A stretch of DNA of 64,000 nt from Nectonema munidae (lineage: Eukaryota > Nematomorpha > Nectonematoida > Nectonematidae), in NCBI GenBank assembly GCA_030549495.1, contig JAUIRK010001059.1:1116001-1180000 (forward strand), read 5' to 3'. The position numbers were made by a program, and so were the translations under genes. Each line of letters opens with the position of its first letter. Positions within the stretch are counted from its first letter, which is position 1. This document shows positions 12,343 through 22,949 of this stretch, piece by piece. Under the pieces are notes generated by a model. It had not been told where the DNA came from. It did no database searches and worked only from the letters and a program-made list of their open reading frames with translations.

Positions 12343-14152
12343 AACGCCCATTATTATCTACGCTCGAAACAACAAAACCGAAGGTCGAAACGCCCAAAAA
12401 TCAAAACGCTCGAAAACCAACAAAAACCGAAGGCAAAACGTCAAAAAATCAATACCATGAAAGCACAAAAAAATCAAATATTTCCAACTTTTTTTGAATT
12501 TTTTTTCTGAATTTTAGAGGAATATATTTCATTTTTCAATGTTTCCAACTTTTTTTGAATTTTTTTTCTGAATTTTAGAGGAATGTTCTCTAGGCTATCT
12601 TGAAGGTTTCCTCGGAGTTTAGAAGCCTTCTGAATATTAGATTCTTAATTTGCTTCTGGATATCCAAGAGTACAATTTTTGATTGCATTAAGGTTCTATA
12701 TTATTTCCTAAACTTCCCTCAGGCATTGATTTCCAAAACAACGTTCTGAAACTCTGAAACTTTTTTGGAATTCCTCCATTTCATCTCGAATCAACTTAAT
12801 ACTTAATATATAGGTTCTCTGAATATTCTTAAGTGTTAGAACTAAATTGGACCTAGTTCGGAATATTTTAAACTTAAAATATTTTTTCTCTAAGAATTTG
12901 TTGAAACTGTGTAAATCCCTCAAATAATTTAAATTCTTATTCTGAAATCCCATTTGGTTCAGAAGCTGTTGAGATGTTTCTGAATTTTTCAAAACCAAAT
13001 ATGATCACAATTTTTTTGTTATTTTCCTAATATACGATACATAGAACGCATAAAATTTGAAATTCTTAGTTTTGAATTTGTACCAGAAAACCGAAATTTG
13101 ATCTATAACATAGGAAATCCTTGATGAATTTTAATGAGATAGGCAAAAAGAGCATGCTTACGAATTTGTATACTTATCTAAAATCTTCTTAAAAGATAAA
13201 TATACGCTTATATTCAATATGTAAATATAATATGACACGCAAAGAAAAGAATTGATGTAAGGTGACAGAGAAACTATCTATGAAATCTTTATTATTATTT
13301 ACATCCGTATTAGTCAAAAAAACAGACCAGGAGAAGTGTTTTCAACAAATCAAAAAAATCATTTTTCCTTTGTGGTGCTAAAACGTTGTAAACTATTCAA
13401 AACTACGAAAAATTACTTTTCAAAACAAAACAAAATTAATACACTAAAAACTTAACATTTTGGGGGCATCATTTTAAGCTTGCTATTTAATAAAAGTTAT
13501 TAGATATTTTATGACGGATAAAAAACTAATATAAATTACTGTAGAAAAAAAAATTATTTTTTGGTTTTTGAGCATTTCAGTGTTCGGTCGTTTCGGTTCT
13601 TGGGCATTTGAACTAAAAAAAAGTCATTTGATCGAGTCAATGAACTGAAATCTTTCTAAAACACTGAGACAATTAAGAGTGTTTAAAAAATTGCTCACAA
13701 ATCAAAAATCATCTTGAAATATGATCTAATATTTTTTAGGCTTAAAATCTTTTAGAATGAAAATATTCAAAGAGAATAAAATTTGTTCAAATAGATATTG
13801 GAATTTCTAGAGTATCTATATATGACATTTCAAGTCAATCGAAACAACAACATAGGACTTGGAAAAACTTCATTCAAAAACATATTTATTTTAAAAGATC
13901 CCTAAAACTCTATTTATTTAAAAAATAAAATAATTAAATCTGAAGTAGTGTTCAACCTTGATAAAAAACAAACCAAAAATAGTTTAAAAAAAAGTTGGAA
14001 GCTTATGAAAAATTGAAAAAGAAAATAATTTAATTTAAAATTTTTAATTATTTGTTTTTTATGGGTATTGCTTTTCGTGCCGATTGGTTTAGACTTTAGA
14101 GCTTTTGATTTTCGGACATTTTAGTTTTCGGGCGTTTTGATTCACAATCTTA
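12343..14152. mobile_element. Foldback element, copy 2 (large or composite)
   Basis: The left part (12343-12460) is an array of degenerate units such as GGTCGAAACGCCCAAAAATC. The right part (14085-14152) carries the inverse, with TTTCGGACATT and TTTTCGGGCGTTTTGATT. A further inverse block lies internally near 13570-13610 (TTCGGTCGTTTCGG), so this may be two nested or adjacent copies. The repeat units match those at 827-1451 and 61560-62285. The interior is AT-rich and includes a 61-bp tandem duplication. No target duplication was resolved, so the boundaries are approximate. Confidence 0.55.
12481..12585. repeat. Two-copy 61-bp tandem duplication
   Basis: A block beginning TTTCCAACTTTTTTTGAA and ending TTTTAGAGGAAT occurs at 12481 and again at 12542, 61 bases apart. 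The copies are essentially identical over about 43 bases, which points to a recent local duplication inside the foldback core. Confidence 0.85.
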
Positions 14153-14776
14153 TAATCCAACGTGAGTAGAAACTAGAAATAAGGGAGATACGAAGATTAC
14201 TTACTTGAAAGCAAAACTTTTGAGTCAGCACAGATTTGAAATGTGGTGCATCGTTTATTTCCTCTATATCGTTGTATGCAGAAACTTGATGCCATAAATT
14301 CTGCAGAGACAAGTCCATTGATGAATCTAAGATAAATTAATCGATATATGAATTCAATATCACACTTTAAAAAAGGTCTTAATCCTATCGGTCCTAGTTA
14401 CCTTTCCTAGTATTTTATATACTTTGAAGAAATTATATACCTTTAATAAACTTAAACAATGAAATAAATTTTGCAAAAAATTTTTTAAGATCAGAAATTT
14501 ATAAGCCAAAAAATTGTTATCGGAATTAATTAAAATACAAAACAAATGTGGTAATTAATCATTAACTAAATGATCATCTAACAAAAAATGAGGGGCGTAG
14601 CAAGATTCGACAGAAATAAACTAAAATTTTGTATTTTTTTTTAATAATTTATATAAAATATAGCATAACAAATTGTTCCATAACTATCGATTACGATTGA
14701 AAAACAACTCAAACAAAAAATTCGTAAGATTAGGGATAAATATATTATACATAAAATAACATAAACGCGTCTACAT
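14153..14776. other. AT-rich spacer
   Basis: Nothing recognisable was seen between the foldback element and the hAT transposon that follows. Confidence 0.5.
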
Positions 14777-16890
14777 CAGAGGTTCCCTAACTTTTTTAGC
14801 CCATAAACAACTTGTTGATTTTTTTTGTTTACCGTTAACCCCCTGCCGGCTCAATATTGAATTTTCTTAAACTTAATAATTTTAAATATTTTTGACAGCT
14901 TGCTTACACGGTGATTCTCACTTTAATGGGTTCTTTTAAAAATGGGCAATTTTAACAAAAAAGAAAAGAGAAAAAAATTTATTGAAAAAACACAAAATCC
15001 AAGTACATATTTAAAATTGGGACGTAACAAAACAATAAATAGGAAGATTAGGAAAATAGAAAGTGGCGCATCAAACAACCTACAAACTATAAACCTACAT
15101 AAAATTACAAGAAAATAATGATTTAATTGGGAAGGGTGAGTCTGATGCTCTGATAGCATTTTGCCAATATTTGGCTTCAAATTAGTTTGGTTTGATCTCA
15201 AGTCTCCACGTTCAACGGTGTGTAATCGATTTCGTTTTTTCGTAAGAAGATTGGCAACCGCGCTAAAGCCCCTTTCCATGAGGTATGAAGATGGAAAAGC
15301 TATCAATAACTTCTTCTTGTGATAGCCCATGAAGTAGGAAAAGCGACAGGGATTTCTTTTTCAAGCCAAAACTGCTGAAACCCCTTTCTGAACTGCACCT
15401 TAAGTTCTTCGCTACATCGTATTCCAATCAGTTCTGCTTGTAACGTGACATTTTTTCCTTCGATTTCATCGTATGGGTTGATCATCCATGGTGGTATGTT
15501 CATAGTCAAAATATCAACAAGCCTGACTTTAAAATCTGCATGAAGAGCAGTTAAATGTTCGATGTAGACCAAAACCAAAATCATCATGGACGTTTGTCGA
15601 TGACAAATTGGGAAACGCCTTCCGATTTTCTGCTTCATCAAATCAATTTTAACAAGAAAGGCTGCCACAATGGATCTTCTTTTCACAAATTCTGACGGTC
15701 TCCTTGTAACTGCAAGTTAACTTCATTAAATTTAGTATACAAATCAGTTAAATAAGCAATGTCTGGTTTATATTTGACTAAATTTTCTTCCAAAATGGGA
15801 TCTTTAGTAACCAAAAACTCTAAAATGGTCTCAAAAAATGAGAAAAAAAACTTGTCAAACATAAGCCTTTCGACAGCCATCGTACTTCAGTGTGGAGCAG
15901 TAGCAGATTGAAGCCCTCGTTATTTTCTTGACACAACTGCGAAAATAACCTACAATTGCATTTATGACTAATTGATACCAGGTAAAGTAGACTCGTCCAG
16001 CTGAATAGAGAAATGGTTCGTTTGCAAAAAATTACACAAGAAGCTTTCAACAAGATTCATTTCATCAATACGTCTTTGAACTGTGTTGTTGCTCAAAGGA
16101 ATTCTTTTCAGTATATCATATGCAGAATGGTGTAAAACAGTTTTTAAAACCTCTTCAATGGCTGGCAAAATTAGATGCTCCCCGATAGTATGTTGTTGTC
16201 CAGAGTTTGCTATGAGCAGTGAGATATTGTACGACGCCCGCAAACCATCATCGTCTCGCATTGGCGTTGAAGCAAACATCTTGTCCATCGTGTTTTTCTT
16301 TCAGTGTTTTAAAGTATGACAAATTGTGATTTTTTTTATCAGGGTGACATCTTCTCAGATGATTCTCCAACTTGGATGGTTTCATAGCGTCATTGCTTAT
16401 AACTTTGCTGCATAGAAGGCACATGGGTAGATGTATGTCCCAGGGGGAAGAAATGAAGCCGAACTTTAAATAAGCTAAGCTATATTCCCTAAATTTTCTT
16501 TTTTGCTCGGCCATGTTCAATAAAATTAATTATCTATAATTATTAAAATCTATAATTAAAACAAATATAAAATCTATAATTAATTAAAAATAATTTTAAA
16601 TTACATAAAAAATATTTAAAAATATAATAAAATAGGTATAAAATACATCACATATAAAATAGGCATTTAAATAATTTTACTAAACGTTATTAATATTTAA
16701 GCATAAATATGCAGAATATCTATTATAGGAATCATATAAGAAAAAATTTGCGTTGTGTGTAATTTCGTGACCTGCTTAAATATGTAGACCCCTATTTACA
16801 TATCGTAGAGCCCAAAAAATTTTTTTGTTAACATAGACCCCTAGATTCTTTAAAGCTATGGGTCAATATAGACCACTTTGGGAAACAGTG
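14777..16890 (-). mobile_element. hAT DNA transposon, near full length but inactive
   Basis: The ends are CAGAGGTTCCCTAAC on the left and, read inverted from the right, CACTGTTTCCCAAAG. This is the usual hAT pattern CA(N)NGTTTCCCAAA. A minus-strand transposase remnant fills 14923-16514. The eight bases outside the two ends (GTCTACAT and ATTTAGAC) do not match as a direct repeat. They are nearly inverse complements, so the target duplication is either lost or masked by a longer inverted end. At about 2.1 kb the length is normal for a hAT with a short transposase. Confidence 0.78.
14923..16514 (-). pseudogene. hAT transposase pseudogene (ZBED5/FAM200-like)
   Basis: The ATG is at 16514 (MAEQKRKFREY). 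A BED-type zinc finger follows in the first 80 codons, with C-x2-C (MCLLC) and, later, the H-x4-H of ENHLRRCH. Next come the conserved stretches ASYNISLLIANSGQQHTIGE, the ILKRIPLSNNTVQRRI block and SIQLDEST, in which D is the first catalytic acid of this class. HTEVRWLSKG lies mid-protein, and the C-terminal dimerisation region contains ERGFSAVANLLTKKRNRL and ends near SEHQTHPSQ. This order matches domesticated and mobile hAT proteins of the ZBED5, FAM200 and GTF2IRD2 type. The reading shifts frame about five times (overlaps near 16.25-16.29, 15.97-16.05, 15.82-15.88, 15.68 and 15.3 kb), so no intact protein is made. Codon use is as AT-rich as the surroundings. Confidence 0.85.
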
Positions 16891-17124
16891 ATTTAGACCT
16901 AGGAATGAAAGGATTTAATTTTGTTCTTGTATTATGAACCCATAATTAAACCCTAACATATTTGCATAATTTATCCAAAACAAACCATGAATAATGTCAA
17001 AATAAAAATTCAGAATTTTATATTTATACATGTCCTGTATTTGATGATAATTTATCATATAAAATTTACCGTCTTTGTGTTCATTATATTTCAAATTTAA
17101 TGTACTTATCAATAACTGCTTTTG

Positions 17125-17268
17125 AAAGGTAAAGGTACCATAGGGTGTTTTCATCGAGAAGGCACAATGCGCCGCTTGTATCGAACTATAAGCAGGCTTG
17201 ATGCGGGATCGAACCCAAGACCTTGAGTCATCGAATCCAGCATCTAACCAACCTTACTCACGCTCCCG
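17125..17268 (-). mobile_element. tRNA-derived SINE, copy 2
   Basis: On the minus strand a tRNA-like head starts near CGGGAGCGTGAGTAAGGTTGG. It has GGTTAGATGCTGG in the D-arm position and a strong B-box, GGGTTCGATCC, at 17206-17216. The body ends ACACCCTATGGTACCTTTACCTT, which matches the end of the copy at 10.4 kb. The 5' end almost touches the foldback element that begins near 17277. Confidence 0.7.
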
Positions 17269-17276
17269 AAAGTTCA

Positions 17277-17816
17277 CTGTAATTTCATCGTGGTAACTAC
17301 ATCGTGGGAATTTCATCGGATAGTAATTACATCGTTAAGTATTTTCATCGTGTTGTAATTACATCGTCGTGTTAATTCAAAAGTAAACCAAGAAAGAAAT
17401 TTTACCACTTTCACATTCTCTAGCAAATTGATTACCACTATCAACGAGTTTCTTTCTATTTTATACGCTTAAAGCATACTCCAGAGGCATTTTGAGGGAT
17501 CAAAATATGATTAAGAATGTAGCATGCACTTAATAACTCTATAATAAAAATGAACAAGAAACTGTAAGCGAGATTGTATATATACACAGAATGTGAGATT
17601 AACCTGTGAACTAAAAAATTAACCACAGCGAAGTAACGGTAGTTTAAGATAATTACCATCATCAGTCTATGTTTAAGCTGACTTTCTTACACTTAAAACA
17701 TACTCCAAAGGCATAATTAACATGATGATCTAATTACAACACGATGAAAATACATTACGATGAAATTACTAATGCTGTAATGCATTACGATGTAATTACT
17801 TTACGATGAAACTACC
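17277..17816. mobile_element. Foldback element with ATCGT-repeat arms
   Basis: Each arm is a short array alternating TTTCATCGT and TAATTACATCGT. The left arm (17277-17380) is plus-sense and the right arm (17725-17816) is its inverse, with ACGATGAAA and ACGATGTAATTA. Inside, a block of about 33 bp ending CATACTCCAGAGGCAT near 17490 recurs as CATACTCCAAAGGCAT near 17715 in direct orientation. No transposase is present. The design, tandem repeats arranged as inverted arms, is like the elements at 827 and 12343, but the repeat unit is different, so it is a separate family. Confidence 0.68.
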
Positions 17817-18246
17817 GAATATCGCTTTTGAATAATCAATATTCTATCAAGATTCGCATGTCCCCAGGGCAATAATTTATTACTGGTAAAACTAATGATT
17901 TATATGCGATAGTTTTCACTTTTACTGGAAGATAGTTCCAACTTTTAAATTTTGAAAACAAGCAGCTCAATTTATTACACACCCAGTCAACTTAGGCGTT
18001 CCAAATTTTATTTTCTTAAGTTCTATTTTCTTTACCTACTCTCCAATTTCATTTGTTTTCTGGAAACTTTTGCCAAGTACATTTTTTATTTAGGTATATG
18101 TTTCATCATGTGTGCTTTAATTTTTTTTTACCAATTCGTGTATAAAACAGAATCCTTCTCAATGGCTTTTCTCACACTTTTTTGTTGTTTCTATGTTTTT
18201 AACTTGAAGTTTCCTAAAACTGTCTAAAAAACGATGTGTTTTGTAG

Positions 18247-18833
18247 CCATGTCAAACATGCGGCCCATTACAAGCAGATTTGCGGCCCACACAGATTACA
18301 GTATTATTAATTATAATTTTATGTATAAGTGTAGATTTAGACTTCTCAGAGAACTAGGTTGACTGATTTTCACTTATCATCTCTTATAAAAGTTCGCACT
18401 GCACAGAAATTTCAGCCAGACATAGCAAAGATTGTCAATAACAAGAGGTATCAAGCCTCGGGACAAGAACATGTAAAGTATTTGAATAATTAATAATAAA
18501 TGTTTATTTTGAACTATTGTAATTTATGTGCATTTCATTTGTAGTTCATTCAAATACATGAGGGCCATGTATGTTGCCTTATAAACTTTTTAAAAAAAAA
18601 GGTTTAATTTTTTAGTGCTAATTTTTTAATTAAATTATTTTGTTTAACTATACATGACTTTGTACTTGCATTTTTGAATATAATCAAACCATTACATGTT
18701 TCTAAGTTAAAAGTAAAATATTCTGCAATAATTTTTATTGAACAACCTTAAATATAATTGTAGGAGTGCGGCCCTCATGAGAACACAAACTCACTCCTTT
18801 GGCCCTCATGGGACTCCGAGTTTGACATGCCTG
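18247..18833. mobile_element. hAT-like MITE with TGTCAAAC ends
   Basis: The left end CCATGTCAAACATGCGGCCC faces a right end that reads, inverted, CAGGCATGTCAAACTCGGAG. CATGTCAAAC is the shared core. Such CAGG(N)GTGTCAAACTC ends are widespread in non-autonomous hAT elements. The bases TTGTAG sit immediately outside both ends (18241-18246 and 18834-18839), the likely remains of an 8-bp duplication. GCGGCCC-type subrepeats occur near both ends. There is no transposase. Confidence 0.68.
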
Positions 18834-19577
18834 TTGTAGAGCATGTATTTTTACAAGTTCAAAACAAGCACGAAAAGAAGATAATTCAAGTCTACTCGAA
18901 AATAATGAAAGAAAAGTGCCCGCTTGAATAAAGATCCTTAATTGTTTTTTCAATTCATATAAACTTGCTTGTTTTTTCGCTTAGTTCATTCATATTTTTC
19001 GCTTATTCAATTCATTTTTGCAGCTTATATTATAAGCATAATTTTTTGACTTTGTCGTCGTTTATAAAAGACAGTTAGTCTTCAATTGGATATCAAGCAT
19101 ATGTTTGTTATCAAAATATCTTTAAAATATCGTTTAATATAATTGGTTGAATGAGATAGGAGAGCTTGAACAAGAGAAGAGAGTTTGAATGAGAGAAGAG
19201 AAGGAGAGAAAAAGAGAATCACTGTGACAGAAGGATATGAGAAAATCTAGTGGATCATCAACATGTGTTTGCTCAAAAATACTATACGGCCCTTTGAGAC
19301 ACTATGATAAACATTGCTTACTTATTGTGTGCAATGGATTTTTATTATTATTATTATATAGCTCTTACATCGTTTGTAAAATATTTTTGATAGGAATTTC
19401 AGAGCAGCTTAAAATGATATTTAACCCAAAAGTCTAAATTCCCGTTTTATTCTCTTATCTTACATTATCATGTTTTCGAATGATCATTACATCCTATAAT
19501 GAAATCATCATACATACTTTAAGCTTTAAAGCAACTCTTACTTATAGAAAATTATTGGGGTGCGAAGGTCATTTTCG

Positions 19578-19711
19578 CCCCACCCCCCCCCCCTTCCCCC
19601 GAAAAAAACTAAGAACTTAACCCGTTGCCTCCCCCCCCCCCCCCGAAAAAAACTAAGAACTTAACCCGTTGCCTCCCCCCCCCCCCCCCCCCCCGAAAAA
19701 AACTAAGAACT
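19578..19711. repeat. Three-unit tandem repeat with poly-C tracts
   Basis: The block GAAAAAAACTAAGAAC occurs at 19601, 19645 and 19695. It is preceded each time by a run of about 5, 14 and 24 C residues. The first two units also carry TTAACCCGTTGCCT after the block. The unit length grows (44 then 50 bp) because the C-run expands, and the exact lengths are prone to sequencing error. Confidence 0.85.
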
Positions 19712-19729
19712 ACTGCTCTAATAGATTAA

Positions 19730-19830
19730 CCCGTTAACGCCCAATGTCGACTTTACAAAAATAAAATCGTCTGTGTTTATCAAAGCTCTTTAATACAAAT
19801 TATCGTCTGATTATTCTGGTCGTTAACGGG
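19730..19830. mobile_element. 101-bp piggyBac-like MITE flanked by TTAA
   Basis: The ends are CCCGTTAACG and its inverse complement CGTTAACGGG. Pairing continues for about 13 bases, and each end is directly flanked by TTAA (19726-19729 and 19831-19834). TTAA target duplication next to CCC...GGG is the hallmark of piggyBac elements. The core has no coding capacity. A piggyBac transposase remnant is present at the right end of this window (62964 onward), but I cannot say whether it belongs to the same family. Confidence 0.75.
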
Positions 19831-20319
19831 TTAATACAGATAAAAAAAAACTACAAATTAAATAAATCTAATGAAACTGTCTGCTTTATGTAATATAGGA
19901 GATCGTTAAAAATGATGAATGACTACTCGATTTTGGATCTGGATGCCACAAATTTAGATAGTGATAAAATGAGCTGGAAAAGTAATACTCAATTTTAAGA
20001 AGCAATAAAAGAATATAATCGAATGAAACTTAACTCACTTATAGATCTTGAGTTTCTTAATCAGAAAAAAACAAAAATTCTGCTATAATATCTATAAAAA
20101 GAAATTTATACTAAAGAAAAATTAAAATTTTATATTTTTGCCTTCATTTCTATTATATCGATGTTAATTATCAATGTCTACACGAAGAAAATAAATATCA
20201 TTTCTAACAAAGAAATAAGAGACATAAGTAATTAATAATAGGTTTAACAAAGAAATGATATAAAATAGAAGGAGGCATAAATTTAACTGATCATAATAAT
20301 ATGATGCTAATCATCTAGC

Positions 20320-21680
20320 TTGGTGAGAAATGATGTTAAAGCAATTCGAAATATCGCAAGACTTGCGACCACTCCAATAAATACCGATGCTCTAAGTCGC
20401 CTGCCAGCTTACAATGATCTTAACTTTGATGCTAAGGTAAAGGAAGATGATGCCAAAACAGTTTGTTCAATCGAAACCATTAACAAAAAGGTCCAACCAA
20501 ACGATTTACAACCTGAACCATCTAAAGATCCTCTTATATCTATGGTCATCCGTTTCTCACGGGAAGGCTAGCCTACAAAGAAAAGTGATGAAGGAAATGA
20601 GAATCAGCATTTTAGACAAATTGCAGATTCTTTGGCACGCGTAAATGGTTGTCTAGTTAATAGATTCAGAGTCTTAATACCAAAAGTATTACGCCGCCAA
20701 TAGATCAAATTCATGCTGGACATTATGGTAAGAAAATAATGAAGCAGTTAGCACGTACATCTGCATACTGGCCTAACATTGTTTAAGAATATTGAGACCG
20801 CTGCGTTTCCTGTGGAGAACAGCAAAGAAAGTAGTCAAAAAGTTTCTATCAACCCTGCATGCTACAAGATGGTGGACGCACACTCCAAATATCCTCGGGT
20901 GCATCTAACGGAAGCAGTTATTACAAGAGCAACCATAGATTTGCTGGAAGAAGATTTTACGTACTTCGGTTATCCACACACGCTATGTGACGGAAAACAC
21001 AACTACGTTCACTTCAGAAGAATTCGAATATTGGTGTAAAAAACGGGGAATAGTTCATCTTACGAGAGCTCCTTACCATCCAGCTACAAATAGAGCAGTC
21101 GAAAGACTGATCCAAACCTTAAAGCAATCCTTATAAAAATCTTCTCTCTCTTCAAAAAGAGCTTTAAATAGTTTTTGATGCAATATCGCAGAACATGGAA
21201 CTCTACAGGATATTCACACGGTGAACTACTTAACTTAAGACAATTACGAACAAAGTTGGATACACTGATACATTCCCGGGCTTATATTGCGAAAGAGAAA
21301 CAAGCATTTACAAATGCTCGTCGCTAAAAACTGCAATGGTAGCTAATCGCTACAACATTTGGGAAACAGTATACGCTCGGTACTATGGTCCTCACCATAA
21401 AAAAGTAGCGCATTGGGCTCCGGCGGTTATCACAAAGTGCATGGGTAACCGAACATACAACGTGAAAGTCCAACCTAGAGGGCCAACATGGAGACGCCAC
21501 CAGTAGCAGTTACATTCTCACTTTTGTTCTCAAGGAGATGATGAAACTGGAGTAGATTTACGCTCCTTACTCCACCATTCTAAGATACAAGATACTTCTT
21601 CAAAACTTACGCCTTATTGTGAAGAAACTTGTACACAAATGCAATTGGAATCAACAGTGTAAAAACCCGAAACACTATAA
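20320..21680 (+). mobile_element. Ty3/gypsy-like LTR retrotransposon fossil (pol fragment)
   Basis: The plus-strand sequence retains the junction between the RNase H end and the integrase of a gypsy-type pol. It includes a TDALSRLP-type motif at the start, an HAGHYG zinc-binding (H2C2) region and an integrase core related to DAHSKYP. The remnant is about 1.4 kb, without recognisable gag, protease or envelope, and I found no terminal repeats. It is broken in many places and looks old. Confidence 0.72.
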
Positions 21681-22940
21681 CGATCGCAGAAGGTAAATAA
21701 AGGAATCCCTCCTCGTCATTTTCTCTCTCCCATGCAAATAACAATAACTAATTTGTATAACATGCTATCAAGTTAAAGGAAACATTTTTTACGTGCCCTC
21801 TTATGATTTCAATAAGATATTCTACGAAAAATTTCAATTAACATTGCAAAATATAAATAGAAGTGTCTCTGAACACATACTAACATAACTCTTTATTGCT
21901 TTTCAATAAATCTTTCTTTCTTTCCTTTGTTAAAACATAACAGATATTTTGAGTAACTTTGGGAAATTTATTTTAACAATTTATTTTGTTAGATTATTTG
22001 GCATTTAATTTGATTTTTACATGAAGATTTTAATGTGTTTATTTATGCTATTTATTGATGTATATCTTTAATGCGTGCATAGATTTTTACTGAAAGCCTT
22101 GTTGACATATAGGTTCAATGAAATCTCTCTAAATGATATTCTTTTGAGTATAAATGGTTATAGTAATAGTTCTGATTTTTATGGCCAACAGGTGTCTTTA
22201 TGAAGGTGTTTTTTCTGAAATATTCAAAGTATGACCTGGAAGTCACTCCAATACATATTGACTTTATTATGAAAAGGATGACTGTTTGCATTAATTTTTA
22301 TCAAATTTTTCATGTTTCATTTTAACTTAAACTTTTGGAATCATGTTAATACTATCATTTATTTCTAAATTAAAATACATTTTCTACGTGAAAGTTTGGA
22401 TAAATTTTTTGTATAACGTCATCTATAATTTTTTGAACTTTTTGATCTTTTTAATTTCTAATTCATAAAATATAATAAATATTTTAAGGCTATTTAAAAT
22501 ATATTTATATATAAAAAGTATACAATTTATTTAAGTTTTGTATCAGAAATTTGGTACATATTTGTAATCTTTTGACATCTTTATTATACCAAATTTTTGT
22601 TTGTATATGCTCTCACATAAATGAGCAGAGTTGACAGTGATGAATTTTGTGAATGGTAACATAAAAATTAACATTGTCAAGAACAGCATGATTAAAATGG
22701 AAAATAAAAGTTCAAATTGTGTACAAAATTGATGATGTTCGCAATGAGGTACATTTTGTGTGTTGCTGCATAATATTTTATATCATTCTTTTGCTTTGAT
22801 CAACTTTATCGCATTTTTCAAATCATATTTTCATCTTCTTCTTTCGTAAGTTTTTTTTGATGGCAGTAAAACTTCAATGTCTTCGTCCTTTACAAGTGAA
22901 AATGATTTGTTTGATGAAACTTTTGTCCCTCTTGACTCGA
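21681..22940. other. AT-rich spacer
   Basis: No coding frame of note was seen. Part of this may be further decayed sequence of the LTR fossil on the left or of the LINE on the right, but no motif supports either. Confidence 0.4.
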
Positions 22941-22949
22941 CTCTGTATT

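Noticed and set aside
12273-12497. Open frame with a poly-leucine start
   Set aside because: It is the (TTA)n microsatellite and foldback repeat array read through, not a signal peptide or gene.
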